From CAWCHZ01 sp963795555 (GTDB taxonomy: Bacteria; Actinomycetota; Thermoleophilia; Solirubrobacterales; Solirubrobacteraceae): a stretch of DNA of 64,000 nt. This document shows, one piece after another, positions 7,889-17,442 of the stretch. The translations under genes were made by a program, and so were the position numbers. A model generated the notes under the pieces. That model was not told the DNA's origin. It did no database searches and saw nothing but the letters and a program-made list of their open reading frames with translations. The DNA is taken from assembly GCA_963795555.1 (NCBI GenBank), contig CAWCHZ010000002.1:806001-870000 (forward strand). Reading direction: 5' to 3'. Numbering within the stretch: the first letter of the stretch is position 1; each line of letters begins with the position of its first letter.

Positions 7889-8623
7889 TTAGGGTGTGCC
7901 AGCGTCGTTGCAATCGGGGCCGGCGCTGTCCCGCGGCGTGGCGCCCGGCGGCGTGGCGCCCGCATCCTGCGGCGGGCGGCGGGCACCGTCCCGCTGTGAC
8001 AGCTCCGTCAGCGCGCCGCGCACGTACAGCGCGCTCGCGACGTAGGCCAGCACCAGGCCGACGTACAGGCACGCGTGCGCCGGCGTGTCGGCGCTTGCGA
8101 GCGCGAAGAACGGCGCGCCGAAGGTGAACAGGACGCCGATCCGCCCGGCCCAGTTGATGTGCACGTCGAGCGCCCGTGACAGCGCCACGCGCGCCAGCAC
8201 GACCATCAGCGCCTCGCGGGCGATCAGCGCCGCGATCGCCCAGCGCGGCAGGGTCTCGAAGCGCCAGCAGATCACCAGGCCGCCGATCACCAGCAGACGG
8301 TCGATGACCGGGTCCATCAGCGCGCCGAGTCGCGAGTACTGGCCGGTCACCCGCGCGGCGATCCCATCCGCATAGTCGCTCCAGCCAACGATGGCGAACA
8401 GCACGGCGGCGGCGCTGCTGCGGCCATGGCGTGAGCTGAGCCCGAGCCAGAGCACCACTGGGATCAGCGCCAGGCGCACATAGCCGATCGCGTTGGGAAT
8501 CGTCCACGGGCGCAGCGGCTGGCCGCGACGGGTTTGGGGAGGCTCCGGACCTGAGCGATCCAGGCCGCTGAGCCGCCGGAAGGACAGCGAGCGGCGCGGG
8601 CCGCTCAGGGCAGCGTCTCCCAC
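7889..8623 (-). CDS. pgsA: CDP-alcohol phosphatidyltransferase (PgsA-like)
   Basis: A membrane enzyme that transfers a CDP-activated phosphatidyl group to an alcohol, probably glycerol-3-phosphate or a related acceptor. The complete signature D-x2-DG-x2-AR-x8-G-x3-D-x3-D is present, from DYADGIAAR through the two later Asp residues of LMDPVID. Several hydrophobic helices follow and the tail is polar and Gly/Pro-rich. The GTG start at 8623 overlaps the end of proS by 19 nt. A CTG or later start is possible because the first ~30 residues are not conserved-looking. The exact acceptor cannot be read from the motif. Confidence 0.85.
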   Translation of the reverse strand: MGDAALSGPRRSLSFRRLSGLDRSGPEPPQTRRGQPLRPWTIPNAIGYVRLALIPVVLWLGLSSRHGRSSAAAVLFAIVGWSDYADGIAARVTGQYSRLGALMDPVIDRLLVIGGLVICWRFETLPRWAIAALIAREALMVVLARVALSRALDVHINWAGRIGVLFTFGAPFFALASADTPAHACLYVGLVLAYVASALYVRGALTELSQRDGARRPPQDAGATPPGATPRDSAGPDCNDAGTP

Positions 8624-10284
8624 AGCTCGTGCAGCGCGCCCGGCGCCTGATCGCGCGCGACGCTGTGCGCCCGCTGTCCGCGACGCACCTGGACCTCCAG
8701 CTCGCCGGACTGCAGCGAGCGCTTGCCGACCGTGGCGCGCAGCGGGCAGCCGAGCAGCTCGGCGTCGGCGAACTTCTCGCCGGGCGCCAGCTCGCGATCG
8801 TCGTAGAGCACCGCCAATTGTGAATCGGAGAGCTCGGCGTAGAGCTGCTCGGCGAGCTCGCGCTCGGCGCTGCCGGGGCGGCCGAGGGCGACCAGCTCGA
8901 CGTCCCACGGAGCGATCGCGCGCGGCCAGCTGATCCCCTGCTCGTCGGCGTACTGCTCGACGGCGGCGGCGACGATCCGCGCCATGCCGATCCCGTAGGA
9001 GCCCATCCAGATCGCGCGCGCGTCGCCCGCGGCGTCGAGGTAGCGCGCGTCGAGCGGCTCGGAGTAGCGCGTGCCGAGCTGGAAGATGTTGGCGATCTCG
9101 ATCGCCGGCTCGATCCGGATCGGCTGGCCACCGACCGTGTCGCCCTCCTCGGCGCGGCGCAGGTCGAAGCGTTCGAAGGGGAAGTCGCGGCCGGGCTCGA
9201 CGCCGCGCAGATGCTCGTCTGGGCGGTTGGCGCCGGTGACGTAGCCGCCGGGGGCGACCGCCTCGTCGAGCAGGATCGGCACGTCGACGCCGACCGGGCC
9301 GAGGAAGCCCGCGGGCCCCAGGCGCGCAAGCTCCTCCGGGCGGGCCGCGCGGAACTCGCAGCCGAGCGCATTGCGCAGCTTGATCTCGTTCACCCGGTGA
9401 TCGCCGCGCAGCAGCGCGAGCACGAGTCCGCGGCCGTTGGCCATGACAGGGTAGGACTTCAAAAGCGCGCCCGGCGGCAGCCTCAGGCCCGCGGCGACCG
9501 CCTCGATCGTCGTCTGTCCCGGCGTCGCGACCGACTCGGGCGCGGGCAGCGGCGACGGCAGCGCGACGGGCTGCGGCTCGGTCCTGGCGATCTCGACGTT
9601 GGCCGCATAGCCGGGCGCAAGGGCGACCTCGTTCTCGCCCGCCGGGCAGGGCGCCATGTACTCGTGCGCGACGGTGCCGCCCATCATCCCGACGTCGGCG
9701 GCGACGCGGTACCAGCGCACGCCGCAGCGATCCATGATGCGGTCATAGGCATCGATGTGGCGCTGATAGCTGGCCGCCAGCCCCTCGGCGTCGCGATCGA
9801 AGCTGTAGGAGTCCTTCATGATGAACTCCCGCGTGCGCAGCACGCCCGCACGCGGGCGCGGCTCGTCGCGCTCCTTGACCTGGAAGTGGTAGAGAATCAG
9901 CGGCAGGTCGCGGTATGAGCGCACGAGCTTGGCGATGTGGGTCGTGACGACCTCCTCGTGCGTCATCGCCAGCACCAGCTCGGCGTCGCGCCGATCGCGC
10001 AGGCGAAAGAGCTCGGGGATGTCGGCGCGGCCGGTGCGCCGCCACGGCTCGATCGGCTGCAGCAGCGGCATCAGCATCTCCTGGCCGCCGATCGCGTCGA
10101 TCTCCTCGCGCACGATCCGCGTGACGCGTCGATGCACGCGCCAGCCGGCCGGCAGCCAGGTCCAGAGCCCGGCCCCGACCTGCCGGATCAACCCGGCACG
10201 GACCATCAGCTTGTGTGAGAGCGCCTCCGCGTCGGCGGGCGCCTGGCGCTCGGTGGGCAGCAGGTAGCCGGTGAGGCGCGTCAT
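8605..10284 (-). CDS. proS: prolyl-tRNA synthetase (bacterial type)
   Basis: Class II synthetase of 559 residues that charges tRNA-Pro. The N-terminal catalytic core has the RTREFIMKDSYSFD stretch. A YbaK-like editing insertion (~residues 225-385) marks the bacterial type, followed by the rest of the core (GSYGIGMARI) and an anticodon-binding domain. ATG 10284 fits the family start TRLTGYLLPT. An upstream extension to 10335 would include the apparent -10 element and is not favoured. A TATACG hexamer on the minus strand at 10321-10326 is a plausible promoter element. Confidence 0.95.
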   Translation of the reverse strand: MTRLTGYLLPTERQAPADAEALSHKLMVRAGLIRQVGAGLWTWLPAGWRVHRRVTRIVREEIDAIGGQEMLMPLLQPIEPWRRTGRADIPELFRLRDRRDAELVLAMTHEEVVTTHIAKLVRSYRDLPLILYHFQVKERDEPRPRAGVLRTREFIMKDSYSFDRDAEGLAASYQRHIDAYDRIMDRCGVRWYRVAADVGMMGGTVAHEYMAPCPAGENEVALAPGYAANVEIARTEPQPVALPSPLPAPESVATPGQTTIEAVAAGLRLPPGALLKSYPVMANGRGLVLALLRGDHRVNEIKLRNALGCEFRAARPEELARLGPAGFLGPVGVDVPILLDEAVAPGGYVTGANRPDEHLRGVEPGRDFPFERFDLRRAEEGDTVGGQPIRIEPAIEIANIFQLGTRYSEPLDARYLDAAGDARAIWMGSYGIGMARIVAAAVEQYADEQGISWPRAIAPWDVELVALGRPGSAERELAEQLYAELSDSQLAVLYDDRELAPGEKFADAELLGCPLRATVGKRSLQSGELEVQVRRGQRAHSVARDQAPGALHELWETLP

Positions 10285-10367
10285 CGACTGGCGGCCAGCG
10301 GTCGCGTCATGGCGGGCAAGCGTATAGGCCCGCAACTTTCACCGGGGCGCTCGCGTTTAGGACCCCG

Positions 10368-11984
10368 ATGCCCGCGACCCCCCATCACGCCATGACCCAG
10401 AGCCCACACAGCCTCGCCCCACGCCGCCCCGGCGAAGGTCACCGCCACGCCGGCGCCCACCGCCGGCTGCCGGCGCTGATCGCGATTGCCGTCACGGCGA
10501 TCGCGCTGCTGAGCAGCCTCTTCAGCTCCGCCGCCGTCGCCAGCACCAGCCAGGAGTCGATCTTCCAGGACGAGGGTCTGCTACAGAACGGACGCACCCG
10601 CGACGCGACGCTCAACGAGCTGCAGTCGCTCGGCGTCGACACGATCAAGGCATTCGTGCCGTGGAGCCACGTCGCGCCCGGCGTGCGCGCCTTCCAAGCC
10701 CCCAGCTTCAACCCCGCCGACCCCGCGAGCTATCCCGTCGGCGTCTTCGGCACGACCGACGCGATCGTCACCGGCGCGCTGGCGCGCGGGATGAGCGTGA
10801 TCCTCGACCCCACCGGCACCGCCCCCTACTGGGCATCGGACTGCTCGCGCCGCGACATCGTCCGCTATCCGCACCCCAACCGCCCCTACGGGACCAGCTG
10901 CCTGCCCGATGTCGCGCAGTTCCGCGCCTTCGTGACGGCGCTCGGCGTGCGCTACTCGGGCAGCTACGTCGATCCCCACACCGGTCAGCACTTGCCGCGC
11001 GTGAGCCGCTGGGCGATCTGGAACGAGCCCAATCTGAGCCCGTGGCTGGGACCGCAGTACCGCCACCAGCGCGCCGGCTGGGTCGACGTCGCGGCGCTGC
11101 GCTACCGCCAGCTCGTCAACGCGATGACCGACGCGCTGCGCGCCACCGGCCACGGCAGCGACCAGATCATGCTCGGCGAGGTCGCGCCGGTCGGTCAGCG
11201 GCTGGGCAACATCGTCACGCGCCCCAATGCGCCCGGGCAGTTCCTGCGTGACATGTTCTGCATCGACGGCAACGGCCACACGCTGCGCGGCGCGGCGGCT
11301 GCCGCGCTGGGCTGTGGTGGCTTCCGTCGCCTGGCCGTCAACGCGTTCGCCGATCACCCCTACACCGCCAGTGCCTCCCAGCCGCCGCTGTGGCGGCCGA
11401 CCCTGCCGACCGACATCACGATCGGCACGATCGGGCGGCTGCAGACGATCCTGCGCCAGGCGGCCTCGCTGAACCGCACGCGCGGCGTGCTGCCGATCTA
11501 CGTCACGGAGTTCGGCTTCCAGACCAACCCGCCGGAGCGGCTGATCGGCGTCTCGCTCGCCCAGCAGGCGCTGTACATCAACGAGTCCGAATACCTGATG
11601 TGGCGCAACGGCGCGATCAAGAGCTACGGCCAGTACGAGCTCGTCGACGATCGCCAGGCCGGCGGCTTCGAGACAGGGCTGCGCTTCAGCGGCGCGGTGC
11701 GCCACGGCGCCGACAAGCCGTCGCTGGCGGCCTACCGACTGGCGATCTACGTCGCCGGCGGGCGCTGGCTGTGGGGCGAGGTCCGTCCCGGTCACGGCAG
11801 CGCCCAGACGGTCCAGGTCCAGGTCGGCAACGGCCGACGCTTCCGCACGGTGCTGACCGTGACCACCAACACGCACGGCTACCTGTTCGTGCGGCTGCCG
11901 GGGCGCGGGCCGAGCTGGCGCCTGGCATGGAAGTCGCCGACCGGTCAGACCTACTTCAGCCGCCTGGCGTCGCGGCGCGGCTGA
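10368..11984 (+). CDS. secreted or anchored clan GH-A glycoside hydrolase-like protein
   Basis: This 538-residue protein has a basic N-terminus and one hydrophobic segment (~33-57), either a signal peptide or an anchor. The catalytic barrel has both expected glutamates: the acid/base E220 in IWNEPN and the nucleophile E381 in YVTEFGF. The arrangement resembles GH5/GH39-like 'cellulase family' proteins common in this lineage. A ~75-residue beta-rich C-terminal part follows. The substrate is unknown. It starts the envelope block ending at 16125 and is followed by a strong hairpin. ATG 10392 is an alternative start. Confidence 0.8.
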   Translation: MPATPHHAMTQSPHSLAPRRPGEGHRHAGAHRRLPALIAIAVTAIALLSSLFSSAAVASTSQESIFQDEGLLQNGRTRDATLNELQSLGVDTIKAFVPWSHVAPGVRAFQAPSFNPADPASYPVGVFGTTDAIVTGALARGMSVILDPTGTAPYWASDCSRRDIVRYPHPNRPYGTSCLPDVAQFRAFVTALGVRYSGSYVDPHTGQHLPRVSRWAIWNEPNLSPWLGPQYRHQRAGWVDVAALRYRQLVNAMTDALRATGHGSDQIMLGEVAPVGQRLGNIVTRPNAPGQFLRDMFCIDGNGHTLRGAAAAALGCGGFRRLAVNAFADHPYTASASQPPLWRPTLPTDITIGTIGRLQTILRQAASLNRTRGVLPIYVTEFGFQTNPPERLIGVSLAQQALYINESEYLMWRNGAIKSYGQYELVDDRQAGGFETGLRFSGAVRHGADKPSLAAYRLAIYVAGGRWLWGEVRPGHGSAQTVQVQVGNGRRFRTVLTVTTNTHGYLFVRLPGRGPSWRLAWKSPTGQTYFSRLASRRG

Positions 11985-12010
11985 CGAGCGCCCCGCTGAC
12001 GACGACAAAG

Positions 12011-12039
12011 GCCCGGGCACGCCGCGAACGTGCCCGGGC
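12011..12039 (+). terminator. hairpin terminator after the glycoside hydrolase gene
   Basis: The inverted repeat gcccgggcacg / cgtgcccgggc gives an 11-bp perfect stem with a 7-nt loop, 26 nt after the stop codon. No T-run follows, which is common for hairpin-only terminators in high-GC Actinobacteria. Confidence 0.65.
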
Positions 12040-12117
12040 GCCTCGCGAGCCTTCGACCTGCCTTGAACGGCGTCCGGGCGACATCGTGTGACACCGTCGC
12101 GGTGCTAGCGTGCGCGC

Positions 12118-12999
12118 ATGAGCGGGGACGGAGCGGAAGCCTGGCTTGCGCGCCGGCTTCCGCGGCGCTGGCGCCGACGCCTGCTGCGCCTGAACCGAGC
12201 GCGCTGGTGGACCAAGCTGCGCATCCTGCGCTCCTACGGCGCGGCGCCGTGGCGACGCCCGTGGGTCGCCGCGGCCTACGTGCTGCTCGACCCCGAGGTC
12301 GACAACTTCACCTACGAGCTGGCCAACGCGCACGAGCTGGCGCCCTTCGTGGGCGCCGCGCTCGGCATCGATCGCGAGCGCGCCAGCGCGCTGGTCGATG
12401 AGGCGCGCCACGACCCGCTGCTGGCGCGCGCCCTGCGCCCGCGCCTGTGCGCGCGCCTGGATGCCAAGCGCCGGCTGCACCCCGGGCGCAGGCTCGCGTG
12501 GTACGCGGCCGTGCGCGCGCTCGCACCGGCGCTCGTGGTCGAGACGGGCATCAAGGACGGGCTCGGCTCGCTGCTGCTGTTGCGCGCGCTGCAGCGCAAC
12601 GCGCGGGACGGCCGACCGGGGCAGCTGATCTCATTTGATTTGTATCCGGACAAGGGACATCTCGTGCCGGCTGAGCTTCGGCCCCTCTGGGAGCCCATCT
12701 TCGCGTCGACGCGGACCGCGCTCGAGCCGGCGCTGCGAGGCCGGCGCGTCGGGATGCTGATCCACGACAGCGAGCCGACCTATGCGATCGAGCGCTTCGA
12801 GTACGACGTCGCGCTGCGCCACGCCGCCGATCGGCTCGTGCTCGTCAGCGGCAGCAGCCACCAGAGCAGCGCCCTGCGCGACCTGGCCGGCGAGCTTGGC
12901 GTCGAGTGGCGGGAGTTCCGCGACCAGCCGCGCACGCATCCCTCGCCGGGCGCCGCGACGGCGGTCATCGTGGTTGAGGGGGCGGGGACGCCGGCGTGA
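12118..12999 (+). CDS. class I SAM-dependent methyltransferase-like protein (Methyltransf_24/CmcI-like)
   Basis: This protein of 293 residues has a basic amphipathic N-terminal ~40 residues that may bind the membrane or nucleic acid, then a Rossmann-like domain. VVETGIKDGLGSLLLL takes the place of the SAM-binding loop, followed by the acidic strand end ISFDLYP and later MLIHDSEPTY. This layout resembles CmcI/cephalosporin hydroxylase-type O-methyltransferases. The substrate is unknown. It lies between a glycoside hydrolase and a deacetylase-like gene, which suggests a glycan or lipid substrate, but this is inference. Confidence 0.62.
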   Translation: MSGDGAEAWLARRLPRRWRRRLLRLNRARWWTKLRILRSYGAAPWRRPWVAAAYVLLDPEVDNFTYELANAHELAPFVGAALGIDRERASALVDEARHDPLLARALRPRLCARLDAKRRLHPGRRLAWYAAVRALAPALVVETGIKDGLGSLLLLRALQRNARDGRPGQLISFDLYPDKGHLVPAELRPLWEPIFASTRTALEPALRGRRVGMLIHDSEPTYAIERFEYDVALRHAADRLVLVSGSSHQSSALRDLAGELGVEWREFRDQPRTHPSPGAATAVIVVEGAGTPA

Positions 13000-13024
13000 G
13001 CGCGCGCCGGCGGGGATCAGCGGC

Positions 13025-14158
13025 ATGAGCGTCGAGCGCATTCGCAGCCGCCTGCCGCTGCGCGAGACCGCCCGCGAGATGGAGCGCGACGAGCGGCGCA
13101 GCGCCCGCCTGCTGTTCGGCCCGGAGCTGGCCACCGGAGCGCTCGAGGAGAGGGAGCTGCTCGCCAGCGCCGAGGTGCGCCAGGCGGTGGCGGCCCAGCG
13201 GATTCCCTCGGCGCTTGGACGCGCGGCGCAGCGCGCGGCGATGCGGCGCGGGCGGCTGACCTTCGAGCAGGCCAGCATCGAGCCGATGATCGTCGCTCGG
13301 CGCGCTCTGCTCGGCGAGCGCGCGGCCGGTCCACCGCGGCTGCTGATCCGCGTCGACGAGTTCCCCCACGTCAACGTGATCGCCCGCCCCGAGCTGGGGC
13401 TCGACAGCTTCCGGCATTTCCACGCCTGCATGGCCGGCGCGCCATACCTGCTGGCAGTGATGCCGGCGGTCGCCGCCGAGCCGTTCGAGCCGCGGCGCGC
13501 CGCCGCGCGCGCGCTCGATCGCCGCCGCCCCGGCGCGCGCCGCGAAAGCCAGCCTGAGGCCGCGCCGTCCGTGGGCCAGCCGCCGGAGGAGCGAGCGCTC
13601 GACGACCACGAGGTGGCGCTGCTGACCGAGCTCAGGACCGAGGGCGTCAGCTTCGGCCAGCACGGCTACAACCATCGCACCCGCCACCGCCACCCGCGAC
13701 GGCATTCGGAGCTCAGCGGGTTGCGCGCGCCCGGGGTCGAGGAGCTGCTCGACCGCGGCGCGCAGCGGCTCGCCGAGGTCGGCGTGCGCCCACGCGTATT
13801 CGTCCCCCCCTACAACCGCTTCGATCCCGCCCAGTACCCGCTGCTCGCCGAGCGCTTCGACGTGATCTGCGGCGGGCCGGAGTCCGTGCTGGCGATGGGC
13901 TTCCACGCCGCTCCGCTGTGGCGCGGCGAAGCCGTCTACCTGCCCGTCTACGAACCGCTCTACGGGCGCGCGGTGGAGATCCTCCCGATCGTCGAGCGCT
14001 TGATCGAGCGCCAGGCGGGGATCTGGGTGCCGATCGTCCTGCACTGGGGCTGGGAGGCGCTCGAGGAATGGGACGCGCTGGAGCGCCTGATGCAGCGCGC
14101 AGCCCCCTATGCGACGTCGTGGGAGGCCTTCCTCGACGCGGTCGCGGCGAGCCGCTAG
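13025..14158 (+). CDS. polysaccharide deacetylase-like protein (DUF2334 type)
   Basis: Start ATG 13025, 377 residues. The C-terminal two thirds form a NodB-like barrel with RVDEFPH (metal Asp), GQHGYNHRTRH (metal His pair) and VPPYNRFD, and the C-terminal strand carries VLHWGWE. These are the marks of DUF2334/polysaccharide deacetylase proteins, which act on N-acetylated sugars. A low-complexity Arg/Pro insert sits at about residues 160-190. The first ~110 residues are helical and not recognised. It follows the methyltransferase by 25 nt, so they are probably one operon. Confidence 0.72.
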   Translation: MSVERIRSRLPLRETAREMERDERRSARLLFGPELATGALEERELLASAEVRQAVAAQRIPSALGRAAQRAAMRRGRLTFEQASIEPMIVARRALLGERAAGPPRLLIRVDEFPHVNVIARPELGLDSFRHFHACMAGAPYLLAVMPAVAAEPFEPRRAAARALDRRRPGARRESQPEAAPSVGQPPEERALDDHEVALLTELRTEGVSFGQHGYNHRTRHRHPRRHSELSGLRAPGVEELLDRGAQRLAEVGVRPRVFVPPYNRFDPAQYPLLAERFDVICGGPESVLAMGFHAAPLWRGEAVYLPVYEPLYGRAVEILPIVERLIERQAGIWVPIVLHWGWEALEEWDALERLMQRAAPYATSWEAFLDAVAASR

Positions 14159-14166
14159 CCCGCCGC

Positions 14167-16125
14167 TCAGCTCACCGGGAAGCCGAAGAAGACCGTCGCC
14201 AGCCGCCAGGCGTAGGCGCGGCTCATCGCATCGAGCCCCGCCGGGTCGCGCTCGAGCAGCCGTGCCACGCGGTCGCGGTCGAGCACCTCCCATGCCCAGT
14301 GCTCCGGTTGGGCGGCGACCGCAGCGCCGAGATCGGCGAGCATCGGCGCAAGCGGATCGCCGGCCTTCTCCACACGCCCCGGGGGCCGCAGCCACCACGC
14401 CCGTGGTCGCCGGGACTCAGTGCTAGGCCCCAGCCCGCCGCCCCTCGGCCACAAAAGCCTCGGGCTCGGCCGCTGAGGCCTGCTCGACAGTCGCTGCAAC
14501 CGCGTCGATGCGTGCCGTCGGCGCCCCAGCTCGGCGAGCGCCTTGTCGCCGAGCGCCCGGGCGCGTCGGCGCGCCTGGGCCGTCGACGCCTCGGCATCGC
14601 GCCAGTCTCCGCCGTCGGCGAAGGGCGGCGCGACGAGCGCCGGCTCCAGGTGCTCGATCAGGCGCCGATGGAAGCGCTCACACGCGCGCTCGGCGACCGG
14701 CAGGCCGAGCTCGTCCTCGAGCAGGCGGCTGCTCCAGAGCGGCGCGGTCGTATCGCGCACCGGCTCCACGCAACCGATCGCCGGCGCCGCCCAGGTCCCC
14801 ATGCGCCGCCACAGGTAGAAGAGATCGGGCACGTCGGCCGCGCCGAACCCGAGCGCGAGCTGGGCGTCCACCCAGCTGGCGATCTGCTCGCGCACCAGCG
14901 CCGCGCCCGTCGGGCTCAGCAGCTCCACCCGCCCAGGGCGGCGGCCGACGAAGCGCCGGTAGAGCAGCTCGCTCAGCCCGGCGGCACCAAGGCCGGCGCC
15001 ATCGCCGTAGTAGCCACGTGCGATCTCACCGCCCTGGCCGCTGTGCCAGAGCGGCAGCGGGCCGGAGCGCGGGCCGAGCGGGAAGCCCGCCGCATCCTCC
15101 AGCGAGGTCGTCCCGGCAGCCGTGTCGGCGAGCAGCCCGGCCGCCTTGCGCCAGTGGCTGGTGAGCGCGCCGTGCGGGTCATATGGGACCGGCTCGTGCG
15201 CGATCCCGACCGCCGCGCAGAGCTGGCGCGCGACGCGGACATCGGGATGATCGGGCGGCCCCGCGGTGCAGGCGCTGAACTCGATGCCGGCGCGCAGCGC
15301 GGCGGCGAGCACCAGGCGCGAGTCACGGCCGCCGGTCACCGGCACGAGGCTCGGACGCCCGGGCCAGTCGGCCAGAGCGCGCAGTGAGACGACCAGCCTC
15401 TCCGCGGCGCGCGCGACGTCGAAGCCGGCGCCGATCGTTGCCGCCAGGCGCGCCGGGAGCGCCAGCTCGACACCCAGCGACTCGCGCACTGCTCCGCTCC
15501 CCGCGGGCTCGAGGCGCAGCAGCCGTCCGCTGGGCACCCGTCGCACCGCGAGCGCGAGCGGATCGCCGCTCAGCGACCAGCCGCCGCCGAGCAGGCTGGC
15601 AGCCACGGCGAGCGCCGGCTGAGAGCCCTCGCCGAGATCAGCGAGCGCGGCTGCGCTGTTGCTCAGCCAGCGCACCGCGCCGTCGTCGCGGCGATAGAGC
15701 GGATAGGCACCGAGCGCGTCGGTGAGGACCTCCAGCCGGCGCGTGGAGTCCTCGTAGCGCAGCGCCGCCCAGCGGCCGTCCAGCGCCGGCGCCCAGCGCT
15801 CGACCGCGTCGAGATACAGACGCGCGTCGAGCGGCGCGCGGCCGTCGCAGCCCCCGGCGACGTCGTTGTCGCGCCAGAGCAGCGGTCGTCCGCAGAACAG
15901 CGCCAGCCGCTCGCGCTCCAAGTGCACGTAGCGAGCGGCGCCCGCCTGCTCCGGCGGGTGGCAGGCCCACGCGAGCACGAGCGTGCCGGAGGGAGCCCGC
16001 CAGTGCTCGATGGATGCGGGCTCGAGCAGGCCGGTGCGCTCGAGCAGCCCCGCCAACGCGGCCCGGGGGCGCTCGACGTCGAGCGACGCACCAGCGCCGC
16101 ACCAGCCGACGACGAACAGATTCAA
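14167..16125 (-). CDS. asparagine-synthase-like amidotransferase without the catalytic N-terminal Cys
   Basis: This 652-residue protein starts at TTG 16125, reading LNLFVVGWCG, 28 nt after the ispG stop. The N-terminal half resembles the Ntn-type glutaminase domain of AsnB but has Asn, not Cys, at position 2, so glutaminase activity is not expected. The C-terminal half has the ATP-pyrophosphatase P-loop VPVTGGRDSRLVL. AsnB paralogues of this kind act in glycan, lasso-peptide or beta-lactam-like clusters. A Pro/Arg-rich low-complexity insert lies near residues 560-605. The product is unknown. It converges with the deacetylase gene 8 nt away. Confidence 0.72.
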   Translation of the reverse strand: MNLFVVGWCGAGASLDVERPRAALAGLLERTGLLEPASIEHWRAPSGTLVLAWACHPPEQAGAARYVHLERERLALFCGRPLLWRDNDVAGGCDGRAPLDARLYLDAVERWAPALDGRWAALRYEDSTRRLEVLTDALGAYPLYRRDDGAVRWLSNSAAALADLGEGSQPALAVAASLLGGGWSLSGDPLALAVRRVPSGRLLRLEPAGSGAVRESLGVELALPARLAATIGAGFDVARAAERLVVSLRALADWPGRPSLVPVTGGRDSRLVLAAALRAGIEFSACTAGPPDHPDVRVARQLCAAVGIAHEPVPYDPHGALTSHWRKAAGLLADTAAGTTSLEDAAGFPLGPRSGPLPLWHSGQGGEIARGYYGDGAGLGAAGLSELLYRRFVGRRPGRVELLSPTGAALVREQIASWVDAQLALGFGAADVPDLFYLWRRMGTWAAPAIGCVEPVRDTTAPLWSSRLLEDELGLPVAERACERFHRRLIEHLEPALVAPPFADGGDWRDAEASTAQARRRARALGDKALAELGRRRHASTRLQRLSSRPQRPSPRLLWPRGGGLGPSTESRRPRAWWLRPPGRVEKAGDPLAPMLADLGAAVAAQPEHWAWEVLDRDRVARLLERDPAGLDAMSRAYAWRLATVFFGFPVS

Positions 16126-16153
16126 GCGCCCGAGCGGTTGCGGGCGGACGGGC

Positions 16154-17437
16154 TCAGCTGCGGCTGAAGCGCCGCCCCGCCACGGGCGAGGCAGCCTCGT
16201 CGAGGCGGACGGGCTCAGACGCGACGATCTCGACCAGCCGGGCATGGGCGTCCTCGTCGTCGGCGGCCGCCGCCTCCAGCGCGGCGAGGCGCTCCGGCGT
16301 CAGCTCGCCCGCATGCTCGGCCTCGATCGCGGCCAGCCACTCCGCGCCGGCCGCGGCGCTCTGCTCGTCGACGACGACGCGGCGGTGCTTGGCGTACTTG
16401 TCGATCTCGGCGAACAGCGTGTCGACGAGCGCCTCCTGGGGCACCTTGCACAGCGGCTTGCCGCGCGAGAACACGAGCCCCTCGTTGCGCGCCCCGGTGA
16501 TGCCGAAGTCGGCGTGCGCGGCCTCACCGATGCCGTTGACCGCGCAGCCCAGCACGGCAACCTCGATCGGGTCGTCGTAGGCCTCCAGCCGGCGCTCGAT
16601 CTCCGCGACCACCGTGTCCATGTCGAACTGCAGCCGGCCACAGGTCGGGCAGGCGATCAGCACCGGGCCCCGCTCGCGCAGCTGGAGCGCCTTGAGGATC
16701 TCCCACGCGACCTTCACCTCCTCCTCGGCGTGGAACGTCGACAGGGAGATGCGGATCGTGTCCCCGATCCCGTCGGCCAACAGCGTGCCGAGCCCGACCG
16801 CCGACTTCAGCGAGCCCGACCACTTCGTGCCCGCCTCGGTGATCCCGAGGTGCAGCGGGTAGGGGATCCGCTGTGCCAGCAGGCGGTTGGCGGCGATCGT
16901 GTTGGGGACGTTGGTGGACTTGATCGAGACCTTGAAGTTCGTGAAGCGCAGGCGCTCCATCAGCTCGACGAACTCCACCGCCGCGCCGACCAGCGCCTCG
17001 ACCGGGCTCTCGCGCTCGAGCTCGTGCAGGTGGCGCGGCAGCGAGCCGGAGTTGACGCCGATCCGCAGCGGCGTGCCGTGCGCGGTCGCACGCTCGGCGA
17101 CCTCGGCGACCTTTTCGGGCCCACCGATGTTGCCGGGGTTCAGCCGCACGCAGTGGGCGCCGGCATCGATCGCCTTGAGCGCGAGCGTGTGGTTGAAGTG
17201 GATGTCGGCGATGACCGGGATCGGCGACTCGCGCACGATCGTGCGCAGCGCCTCGACGTCGCGCTCGCGCGGCACCGCCACACGCACCAGATCAGCGCCC
17301 GCGGCGGCGACGCTGCGGATCTGCGCCATCGTCGCCTCGAGGTTGGCGGTCTCGGTCTTGGTCATCGTCTGGACGGCGACCGGCGCGCCGCCACCGATCG
17401 CGACGCCCCCGACGTTGATCTGACGCTCCGAGGCCAT
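16154..17437 (-). CDS. ispG: 4-hydroxy-3-methylbut-2-enyl diphosphate synthase
   Basis: The penultimate MEP-pathway enzyme, reducing MEcPP to HMBPP with a 4Fe-4S cluster. The N-terminal TIM barrel (VQTMTKTETAN start, NPGNIG) is followed by the reductase-like part with the cluster cysteines in ACPTCGR and LGCAVNGIGEA. The core matches the family and the last ~60 residues are an Ala/Glu-rich extension. ATG 17437 is used here. TTG 17446 overlaps the stop of the upstream permease gene as TTGA and could be the coupled start. dxr, another MEP gene, lies about 9 kb away. Confidence 0.95.
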   Translation of the reverse strand: MASERQINVGGVAIGGGAPVAVQTMTKTETANLEATMAQIRSVAAAGADLVRVAVPRERDVEALRTIVRESPIPVIADIHFNHTLALKAIDAGAHCVRLNPGNIGGPEKVAEVAERATAHGTPLRIGVNSGSLPRHLHELERESPVEALVGAAVEFVELMERLRFTNFKVSIKSTNVPNTIAANRLLAQRIPYPLHLGITEAGTKWSGSLKSAVGLGTLLADGIGDTIRISLSTFHAEEEVKVAWEILKALQLRERGPVLIACPTCGRLQFDMDTVVAEIERRLEAYDDPIEVAVLGCAVNGIGEAAHADFGITGARNEGLVFSRGKPLCKVPQEALVDTLFAEIDKYAKHRRVVVDEQSAAAGAEWLAAIEAEHAGELTPERLAALEAAAADDEDAHARLVEIVASEPVRLDEAASPVAGRRFSRS

Positions 17438-17442
17438 CGCCT

